Source: Holophagae bacterium
GTDB lineage: Bacteria > Acidobacteriota > Holophagae > Acanthopleuribacterales > Acanthopleuribacteraceae
Reading direction: 5' to 3'
Assembly: GCA_029263455.1 (NCBI GenBank)
Contig: JAJCXM010000022.1
Coordinates: 124,001 to 188,000, forward strand
DNA: 64,000 nt
Translations under genes and position numbers: made by a program
Notes under the pieces: model-generated
What the model saw: the letters and a program-made list of their open reading frames with translations, nothing else
Databases searched by the model: none
Told to the model about the DNA's origin: nothing
Shown here: piece after piece, positions 57,505 through 64,000 of the stretch
Numbering within the stretch: the first letter of the stretch is position 1
Layout of the letters: the number at the start of each line of letters is the position of its first letter

Positions 57505-58905
57505 TTAGCTAAGCTCGGCTTCGTCCGATATGAGTAACATAATGTCTAAATAATCTGTCTCGGCATACTGGTCGCCTGTCTCGGCCATCTGGAATAGACG
57601 ATATAGCGTCCAAGAAGAGTCGCGTTTCAAGAACGTCTCAACCAGAATGAGCAATTCGCGAATTGCCACAAACCACGCTGGTTCACTGGCTGTGTAATCT
57701 TCATGCTTGATGGCCAACCGGTCTGGATAGATGGTGCCGTCGTAATTTGAGATTCGAAAGCAAAATTCAGGGTTAGAAATCCTTTGTTGCCTGCCTGCGG
57801 TCTCCAAATAATACTTGTACAGGCCAGGTAACTGCCGCAGGATCGAAATCGAGTCGTTTTGGCTCAGGGAGGCGTCCGAATGATGTTGAGCATGAAATGC
57901 TGGGCTGCTTTCAAAGCGTGCCGCAAGCCACTTCCTGACAAAATGAGATGTCACTGCTAGAGATGACTCTGCGAGCGTTGTCAGGTAGCCCAACTTAAGT
58001 AATCGACTTATGTAGTTGCGTTCTTGCGCCGTTTGAAAGTGCTCTAGACTTGACTTACCGCAAAATACGTCTTTCATAATATTCTTTTCGATGTCATTCA
58101 ATAAGTCAAAATTGACCTCAATGACTTGGACCAGTGACGGGTTCGTTTCCATCTCTTGGCAGACCATTTCAATATCCGGGTTCTCAAAGACATGTTTAGC
58201 TACCAGTTGAGTTTCAAATGGGTTTCCCTCTGTGAGAGTGAATATCTCCTCGGCAACACTATGCAACTCTAAGCCAGATGAAAGTAAGTCCAATGTCTCT
58301 CGGTGTTCGAGGTTGCCAATGAAGCGGGACTCAAAACCATGTAGGAATGGTGACGTGTCTAACGAGGCTACTTGATGGAGCTGTTCGAGTCTTGTCGTGG
58401 AACACAGAATCGTCCTGAGACCATTCGTATGTTGCATGATTTTCCGCATCTTGCTTAGGTAATCAGCATCCTGTCGGCCGATATTGATGAATTCTTCAGC
58501 TTCGTCAATCAACAAAATCAGATTGTCATATTTTCTTGTGATTATTCGGGCAAGTTGCTTGAGTGCTTGGTGACAAGCCATTTGGGCATTAAGCTGGAGG
58601 TCGATAGTGTTCCACTGCAAAGGGAACATGTCACGACTGTCTTCAATAGCGTCAAAAAAACTGTCCGCCAAACCGTGCGTGTCGTAGCTGCCTTGAACAT
58701 CCCAAAAGAGCGCAAAACTTGAGCCTTTGGCCTGAACTTGTTGTTCTAGTTGTCGCAATAGAGATGTTTTACCTACGCGCCGTTTTCCGATTACCCAGTG
58801 GCATGTTTCATGCGACTCAATCAAATCGTCAATGAGAGCGACACGTCCGTAGAAATGAGGGCTGGTGACCCAGCGGCCAGCAATGAATGGGTTGCGTTGA
58901 TCCAC
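57505..58905 (-). CDS. NPxIAG-type NTPase, cytoplasmic (second of pair)
   Basis: The 466-residue protein opens with NPFIAGRWVTSPHFYGR (5-21), Walker A GKRRVGKTSL (40-49) and Walker B LILLIDEAEE (129-138), as in AAA_16/STAND-like ATPases. The C-terminal part (about 270-466) is helical, with a possible winged helix (about 290-335), and there is no signal or membrane helix. The lead-in motif and ATPase resemble the 710-residue neighbour, so the two probably share ancestry. The gene starts 11 bp after that neighbour. Confidence 0.72.
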   Translation of the reverse strand: MDQRNPFIAGRWVTSPHFYGRVALIDDLIESHETCHWVIGKRRVGKTSLLRQLEQQVQAKGSSFALFWDVQGSYDTHGLADSFFDAIEDSRDMFPLQWNTIDLQLNAQMACHQALKQLARIITRKYDNLILLIDEAEEFINIGRQDADYLSKMRKIMQHTNGLRTILCSTTRLEQLHQVASLDTSPFLHGFESRFIGNLEHRETLDLLSSGLELHSVAEEIFTLTEGNPFETQLVAKHVFENPDIEMVCQEMETNPSLVQVIEVNFDLLNDIEKNIMKDVFCGKSSLEHFQTAQERNYISRLLKLGYLTTLAESSLAVTSHFVRKWLAARFESSPAFHAQHHSDASLSQNDSISILRQLPGLYKYYLETAGRQQRISNPEFCFRISNYDGTIYPDRLAIKHEDYTASEPAWFVAIRELLILVETFLKRDSSWTLYRLFQMAETGDQYAETDYLDIMLLISDEAELS

Positions 58906-58916
58906 GAATTTTGCCC

Positions 58917-61049
58917 TTAAATAAGTTCGGGGTTGAGATCATCAACCGCTTGTTGGAAATCGCGCTGTATTTCCTGAAATACGTAACGAACGTCTTCCAG
59001 CGTTATTTTACGCCGGTTCTCATTGAGAATGTGAGCGACGAGATTGACACAAATCTTTTGAATCAAATATGGCTTGCCATCAGTTAGCAACAATATTTGA
59101 TCCACCGCTTCTTTGGTGAATGAGTAGACACCTTTTACTGGCTCGGTGATTAATGTTTTGGCCTGAATGTCGCTGAAGGCTTTCAATTCTATCTGCTCGA
59201 AAAAGTTATACCAAGGGCTTCCTTCACTTTTCCAGCGTTTCGAAATGTGTATGCCGGCCATGACAGCGACGATATGTCGTGCAAATCCCTTCATGAAAAC
59301 GGATCTCAATTGTTGGTTGGTCCGTTCACTAAAACTATTCATGACGTCCACTTCGTCCAACAAAAGCACAAGCTTAGGATTCTTCTCGCAAGCCTCTTTC
59401 AGCAATTGAATTGATTTACGCAAGCGGTGCACAAACACGCGCGCATCGATTGGGCCATCATAGTCTTCGGTTTCCAGACCTCTGGCCTGAAGCGTGCCGG
59501 AAATTTCGTGGTCTAGGAATGCGAAAAAATCGATCTCTGACACACCCTGTAGGTCAATCAGCACGGGTATAAACTCATATTCATTGTCGTCAACATCAGG
59601 CAGGACCGCATGTAAACGATGCAAAAAAGACGTCTTACCTATGCGCCGCTCACCACAGATCATTAAGGAGTTGTTGTGTAAAGTGTTGAGGATCTGCCTC
59701 AGTAAGGACCTTCGACCAAAAAACATACTGTCACTGAGGACCGGGGCACCTGCAATATAGGGATTAAATCGTTCACGAAAGGCAATTCTTTGGCGTCTCT
59801 GCAAGAGAATGAAGGCAAAGAGGAGAATAAAACACAAGCCGACGATGGCGATTCGTAGGCCGACCATTAAGGTGTTGTCGTCAGGGTGACTAATATTTGT
59901 TCGATAGGACTTTGTATGGCTCTGGCTCAAATAGTCTGTAATGACCAAATCGAATTGATTGAGCCCCTCTTGGATGGGAATATCCGTTTGTGTTAATGCT
60001 GGAATCTTGAAGGTACGACGCCCCCTGATGTCCCATTCCTTGACTATCTTTTGATTCACACTGAGCTCGGCCTGTAACAGGCTGACATTGCTTGTGATAG
60101 CTGCGCTAAATTCAAATAGATCACCCACTTGATTGCTGATCCATTCAATTGACACACTTGGGGCGATGCGTGTCGTCAGGCGTTTGGCCTGTTCCGTTTG
60201 AAGTTGCAGGTCACCAATGCGTTTATCCAGATTCTCCCGTTCCTGATTTTGGTCCTGCACTCTCGCTAGCAAACTGGCATTATCGTCCTGCAATTCGTGT
60301 AGGCGTGTTTCGAGGAATTCGATTTGTTCTTGGCTGTCGTTTTGTCCCAAAGAGGATTCGTATCGCTGGATAAAAGCTCTAGCCTCGTCATTAGCTAATG
60401 GCAACATACGGTCGACGAGTTGGTAAAAGAAGTAAGCTGACTCTAAATCACCTTGGATTTCGGATGTTCGTGCCTTGGCGAGTGTATCGCCAACATCTTG
60501 CTCTATCCTTTTCTGTATGCTGGTTAAGGCTGAGTTCGTTCGTATGGCTTCCTCTGCAAAAGCGCTTAATGCCTCCAATGACTCATCATCAGGATAATCA
60601 CTCTGTAAATTTCGAATTACCTGTAAGGCACCACTATAGTTGCCGACGCTGATGAGTTCCGTGACACCGGTAATATCCGGACTGGACGCTACCGATGTGG
60701 GAGGTTCGTTACGTCCGAGATAGCCTTCATAAAGGGTGAGTTTTGAACGGACCATGTCATCTCTGTCTTCGCCATAGCGTTTAGCTTGCTCTAAATAGGC
60801 GCGTGCCTTGTCTTCATGTCCAAGAATTAGATGCGCATAGGTCAAATGATGGTAGGGGTAATACTTAATAAGTTGGACACCGTAGGTCTTTTTATTGGCA
60901 CTGCTCTCTGGGTCTAGCTTGATCGCTAGTTCAAGGGCTGCAATCGCGTCTTCGTAGTCCTCTTGTTGAAAGGCACGCATCCCCTCGTCGTAATACTCAT
61001 AAAATCTCTGATTCTGAAGAACGAAACATAGGCTAAGGATAATGATCAT
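58917..61049 (-). CDS. TPR / coiled-coil / membrane / NTPase protein (first of pair)
   Basis: The 710-residue protein begins with a hydrophobic segment (1-11, a possible signal or anchor), TPR-like repeats (20-220), a coiled coil (240-290), a beta domain (295-385) and a single membrane helix (394-416). A cytoplasmic NTPase follows: NPYIAGAPVLSDSMFFGR (429-446), Walker A GERRIGKTS (466-474), Walker B VLLLDEVDVM (561-570) and a C-terminal helical domain. It thus has probable periplasmic and cytoplasmic parts. It sits 7 bp downstream of the outer-membrane protein gene. Confidence 0.78.
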   Translation of the reverse strand: MIIILSLCFVLQNQRFYEYYDEGMRAFQQEDYEDAIAALELAIKLDPESSANKKTYGVQLIKYYPYHHLTYAHLILGHEDKARAYLEQAKRYGEDRDDMVRSKLTLYEGYLGRNEPPTSVASSPDITGVTELISVGNYSGALQVIRNLQSDYPDDESLEALSAFAEEAIRTNSALTSIQKRIEQDVGDTLAKARTSEIQGDLESAYFFYQLVDRMLPLANDEARAFIQRYESSLGQNDSQEQIEFLETRLHELQDDNASLLARVQDQNQERENLDKRIGDLQLQTEQAKRLTTRIAPSVSIEWISNQVGDLFEFSAAITSNVSLLQAELSVNQKIVKEWDIRGRRTFKIPALTQTDIPIQEGLNQFDLVITDYLSQSHTKSYRTNISHPDDNTLMVGLRIAIVGLCFILLFAFILLQRRQRIAFRERFNPYIAGAPVLSDSMFFGRRSLLRQILNTLHNNSLMICGERRIGKTSFLHRLHAVLPDVDDNEYEFIPVLIDLQGVSEIDFFAFLDHEISGTLQARGLETEDYDGPIDARVFVHRLRKSIQLLKEACEKNPKLVLLLDEVDVMNSFSERTNQQLRSVFMKGFARHIVAVMAGIHISKRWKSEGSPWYNFFEQIELKAFSDIQAKTLITEPVKGVYSFTKEAVDQILLLTDGKPYLIQKICVNLVAHILNENRRKITLEDVRYVFQEIQRDFQQAVDDLNPELI

Positions 61050-61056
61050 GTGTGCC

Positions 61057-62340
61057 TCAAAACCTATACAGAAAGGACGTAACGAGCCAATCGAAACGAT
61101 CAGACCTCACCACGGCCAGGTCAAGTTGAACCTTGTTCTTCCAGACAAATCCAAGGCCAGCTGTGTAACCCACGTTGTCGTCGCCGCGGCCAAAATTGAA
61201 AATAAAGTCCTGAATTTCGCCGACCTCGTCATCGGTTGGGCCTATGAAACGCGTTTTATGATCCGGGTCAAGGAACATACCGCTACGTAGGGCAACAATG
61301 CCGCTTTCCACTGGAATAAGGTACTCAAGTCCCAGATGAACTTCAAATACGTCGGGGCTGCGGTAGTCGTCGGGATTGAAACGCTCCGCCGAAATAATCG
61401 TAAAGTCCTGGCCTGTCAACTGCGAATAGCGAATCCAATCAAAATCGAGCAGTATAGTCATCAAATCGTTGGGCTGTAATGAGAAACCCAAATTCACGGA
61501 ATCGGGGACCTTGAATGTGATGCCAAAGCGCTGGCCATCGGGAAATTCATCAGGAGGATGTTGCGGATTGTTGACACGTTCATCAAATCGAAAAGCGGGC
61601 TGTCGTTTATAGACAAGACCGACCTTTGACTTGTCGGTCACTTCCCAAAGGCTTCCAAACGCAAGCGTTACTTTTTGACTTTGTGCCAATGCCTCGCTTT
61701 GTACGATTTCGTTGAGTGAAAAGAAGTCGCTTGAGAGACGGGTTAGATAATCATAGTCCACGGAAAGTCTGGACAATCCGACCGCGCCGCCCAAGGACAA
61801 TCGGCCCCAGCGCTTCGAGAAACTCAGCCCGTATGTGTCAATCGACATCGACACATCGTGTTGATTAATATAGTTAAATTCATAACCGCGGGTACGACTA
61901 ACCCAACGAGTCTGCTCTTCATCCTTGGTCGAACGTTGATAGTCTAAATGATTTACATAAAAAACTGACCATGCCATGTCGAACATGCCAAAGGACAAGG
62001 AAGCAAATGCTAGTTTATCGGAATCGATGCGAGTAGATTGAGCCGCGCCACTAATTAAATCGAAGGAATCGTTTTGCTGCAAGAAATCAAATTGCGTGCT
62101 ACTTGATCGATATTCAAGTGAAAATTCGGGGGCAGCAAGTACGGTCAAACCGGCAGGATTGTTGTAGGCGGCAGTTGCTTCATCGGCGAGACCCACGAAA
62201 GCGCGGCCCATCGCATTCGCCCTCGCCCCAGGCGTAGCAAAATCAAACTGAAATTCGCGGTAAATGGTTTCATCGGTCTGCGCCATTCCAAGAATTGCAC
62301 AGCTACAAACAAAACAAACCCGCCACCCACACCTAAGCAT
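61057..62340 (-). CDS. FadL/PorV-like outer-membrane beta-barrel protein
   Basis: The 427-residue protein has a signal peptide (cleavage likely after about residue 20, GMAQ), then the segment PGARANAMGRAFVGLADEATAAYNNPAGL, typical of FadL/OmpP1-type and PorV/PorQ-like barrels. It is rich in alternating strands and ends in an aromatic residue (SFLYRF), a usual BAM recognition signal. Cargo is unknown. It is the first gene of the cassette. No Shine-Dalgarno sequence is seen before the ATG. Confidence 0.85.
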   Translation of the reverse strand: MLRCGWRVCFVCSCAILGMAQTDETIYREFQFDFATPGARANAMGRAFVGLADEATAAYNNPAGLTVLAAPEFSLEYRSSSTQFDFLQQNDSFDLISGAAQSTRIDSDKLAFASLSFGMFDMAWSVFYVNHLDYQRSTKDEEQTRWVSRTRGYEFNYINQHDVSMSIDTYGLSFSKRWGRLSLGGAVGLSRLSVDYDYLTRLSSDFFSLNEIVQSEALAQSQKVTLAFGSLWEVTDKSKVGLVYKRQPAFRFDERVNNPQHPPDEFPDGQRFGITFKVPDSVNLGFSLQPNDLMTILLDFDWIRYSQLTGQDFTIISAERFNPDDYRSPDVFEVHLGLEYLIPVESGIVALRSGMFLDPDHKTRFIGPTDDEVGEIQDFIFNFGRGDDNVGYTAGLGFVWKNKVQLDLAVVRSDRFDWLVTSFLYRF

Positions 62341-62345
62341 AGGCG

Positions 62346-62373
62346 ATCATAGCACCGCGCCCATGTTTGGCAA
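62346..62373 (-). promoter_or_regulatory. Promoter giving a near-leaderless transcript for the barrel gene
   Basis: On the minus strand TTGCCA (62373-62368), 16-bp spacer, TATGAT (62351-62346), followed by five bases and the ATG. The predicted +1 is at or next to the start codon. Confidence 0.6.
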
Positions 62374-62479
62374 GATGTTTCTGTCTCTTCATTAAAGACA
62401 GAGACGTGGCGATCTAACTCCAGCCAGTGTTCAAGGTTTTACCCCTTTATTTTCAACGTTTTACGCAATCAACAATCTG

Positions 62480-62495
62480 TGGCATGGATCTCGCA
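62480..62495 (+). promoter_or_regulatory. Sigma54-like promoter candidate for the abundant secreted protein
   Basis: TGGCATG, GATC, TCGCA: GG (62481-62482) and GC (62493-62494) are 10 bp apart and agree with the sigma54 pattern apart from two transitions. Confidence 0.4.
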
Positions 62496-62655
62496 TTCTC
62501 GTTCTGCATCTTGTCCCTTGTCGAGGGACGAACTACATCAATCTATCGATCGACTCAAGGTAGGCGAATGTTAATCCCAAAAATGCATAACCCAATAGTC
62601 AATTCGAATGGTTTGGTCAATCGAACGATCACTCTGTTTATGGAGGTAACCTTTA

Positions 62656-64000
62656 ATGTTTAAGAAAGCAATGTCCCTGCTGGCGCTAACAGCATTGGGC
62701 AGCATGGTGTTTGCCAACGTAGATTTACGTACAAACATCAGAGACATCTATTATCGCGGGACATGTGAAGAGGCTGGTGCTGTCACCATGTCTGTCAACG
62801 GTAACGACTTCTTTGAAGCGTCAACCGACACACCCGTATTCATCCGAATCCGTCTTGATAAAGGCGGCAAATTGTGTGACACCTTGGTAGACTTCCAGGG
62901 TATCGATAGCTTCGGTGGAAGCCACACAAACGTACCCGTCTATCTGGCAATGCGTATTGAATCTTCATCTGGTGCCTTAATTAATGCACCTTCTGAAACC
63001 GTTTCAATCGTACGTTGGAAAGGTGGCGAAAGTGAGCTTTGGATTCGCGTTCAGTCGCCATCCTCTACTTGGGTTAACCAAGGTGGATTCATCTTCGCTC
63101 CTGACACAAGCCGTCGTGTTGCTTGGACCTTTGGTCTGACTGCACGTAGTTCATGGAATCGTAACTTCCCTGACTTCCCGGCATTCTCTAACTTGCCAGC
63201 CAATACGAATGACGTTCCTGCCATTCTTGCTGCTGCGGACACTCGTGGTTGGGCTGTATCAACTCTATTTTGTGTAGACGTTTCCAGCTCTATCTTGACT
63301 CCATGGCCAGCACTGAACTCGGAACTCGAGTTTGATACGATTTCATTTGACTCAGCTACCACACCCCCGTGGTTGGCAGAGTTTGCTTCGCAAATCAACC
63401 TGGGTAACCAGACTTCAGCTAACTTCTCGGGTGACGATACGATCGCTCGTGGAATCGATATCAACTGTTCTTTAACTGTTGATAAAGGTGGTCCTGCTGG
63501 TGCTGATCTTTGTTTGCAACCTGGTGGTCAGAACCTTCAAGCTGAAGGTCTCGTTTGCATGACCGATGGTATCGGTATCAACCTCTTCTGTGATTATGGC
63601 TGGAACCGTGGTTCTCAGATCCATGTGGAAACGCCAGTAGGCGCTCCTTATGGCTTCCAAGTAATCACTGCTGGTGGTAATCCTATCGTTGTTGGTCTTC
63701 AGTTCGGTGAAGAATTGTGGGCAGTTAATGCAACTGCAACCGCTAATGGCGGTGGCGGATTTAACTTCTACACCTTCGCTTCTGACACCTTCTCTGCAGG
63801 TGGCAACATCCTGTCTAGCTACATCATCATGTACTTCCTTGGTCCTGATGTTCCTCCAAATTTCATCAATTTGGACATCACGGCTACCGTATGTGCTTGG
63901 TACACAATTGATCCACAGAGCGTTGAACTGCAAGCTGCAGTTTATGCAACAAACCGTGGTTCATTTGTAGACGATGCTGACCTTAACTTCCAAGGTTTGA
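62656..64000 (+). CDS. Highly expressed secreted protein, partial (runs off right edge)
   Basis: The frame begins at ATG 62656 with a strong GGAGGTAAC six bases upstream and stays open for 448 codons to the right edge. It has a signal peptide (ALTALGSMVFA) and a strand-rich mature chain with eight scattered cysteines and many aromatic residues. Codon choice is strongly biased (CGT for Arg, GGT for Gly, AAC, TTC, ATC and CTG), unlike most neighbours, which suggests high expression. I do not recognise a family. Confidence 0.72.
   Translation, partial: MFKKAMSLLALTALGSMVFANVDLRTNIRDIYYRGTCEEAGAVTMSVNGNDFFEASTDTPVFIRIRLDKGGKLCDTLVDFQGIDSFGGSHTNVPVYLAMRIESSSGALINAPSETVSIVRWKGGESELWIRVQSPSSTWVNQGGFIFAPDTSRRVAWTFGLTARSSWNRNFPDFPAFSNLPANTNDVPAILAAADTRGWAVSTLFCVDVSSSILTPWPALNSELEFDTISFDSATTPPWLAEFASQINLGNQTSANFSGDDTIARGIDINCSLTVDKGGPAGADLCLQPGGQNLQAEGLVCMTDGIGINLFCDYGWNRGSQIHVETPVGAPYGFQVITAGGNPIVVGLQFGEELWAVNATATANGGGGFNFYTFASDTFSAGGNILSSYIIMYFLGPDVPPNFINLDITATVCAWYTIDPQSVELQAAVYATNRGSFVDDADLNFQGL

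Larger units (their letters stand above)
62341..62655. other. Divergent intergenic region (315 bp)
   Basis: Holds a minus-strand promoter next to the outer-membrane gene (62346-62373), a sigma54-like site (62480-62495), and a small inverted repeat GTCCCT-N5-AGGGAC (62513-62529). A GGAGGTAAC at 62642-62650 is the ribosome site of the next gene. I see no other coding frame or RNA. Confidence 0.6.

Noticed and set aside
63051-63933. Two antisense reading frames (137 and 153 codons)
   Set aside because: They lie opposite the strongly codon-biased secreted protein gene, have no ribosome site or domain, and are explained as frame shadows.

Overview
The window looks like chromosomal DNA of a Gram-negative bacterium, dense with housekeeping genes. 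Outer-membrane functions are well represented: lpxB, msbA, an LpxH-like phosphoesterase, an mlaE-F-D phospholipid transport operon and a FadL-like barrel. Several features point away from enterobacteria and towards Acidobacteriota or delta-proteobacteria-like lineages. These are a class I lysyl-tRNA synthetase, a CarD regulator, a wax ester synthase, and an ATP synthase cluster of type b'-b-delta-alpha-gamma-beta-epsilon without a and c. This placement is inference only. I see no rRNA, tRNA, CRISPR array, insertion sequence or prophage.

Layout. 1-5155: 5' part of a SWIM zinc-finger protein (minus), then pyrC, class I lysRS, a thioredoxin-like protein and an orphan response regulator (plus). 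5148-9638: two minus-strand groups, carD-pgpA-ribF-truD and CDGSH protein plus a ClpX-like ATPase. 9756-14115: small membrane protein plus OPT transporter, then metK-ahcY. 14146-18190 (minus): alpha/beta hydrolase, wax ester synthase and a methyltransferase-like protein. 18279-24221: lpxB-msbA-yicC-gmk-rpoZ-coaBC. 24201-35659 (minus): mltG group with a phosphatase and a rhomboid-like membrane protein; iscS-iscA type Fe-S genes under an evident promoter/operator; two zinc-ribbon membrane proteins, one an HtrA-like pseudoprotease; and mlaE-mlaF-mlaD-lipoprotein-gatB. 35878-42995: purA, an acyl-CoA carboxylase beta subunit, and a membrane histidine kinase with an NtrC-type regulator. 43484-50911: LpxH-like enzyme, the ATP synthase operon and a methyltransferase. 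50970-55940: lipoprotein solute-binding protein, STAS protein (minus), and ruvA-ruvB with a sigma54 activator.

The last 8 kb (56056-64000) is the least ordinary part. A secreted protein follows the sigma54 activator and has a near-consensus -24/-12 promoter in front of it. Convergent to it is a compact minus-strand cassette: a FadL-like outer-membrane barrel, a 710-residue protein that joins periplasmic TPR/coiled-coil domains through one membrane helix to a cytoplasmic NTPase, and a second NTPase. Both NTPases carry the same NPxIAG...F(F/Y)GR lead-in before the Walker A. A trans-envelope complex is a reasonable hypothesis. The window ends inside a secreted protein whose codon use suggests very high expression.

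Genes likely to work together: metK with ahcY (methyl cycle); lpxB, msbA and the LpxH-like enzyme (lipid A); mlaEFD with the lipoprotein (phospholipid transport); iscS with the A-type carrier (Fe-S assembly); wax ester synthase with its coupled hydrolase (neutral lipids); the histidine kinase with the 41619 regulator; and the sigma54 activator with the secreted protein at 56056.
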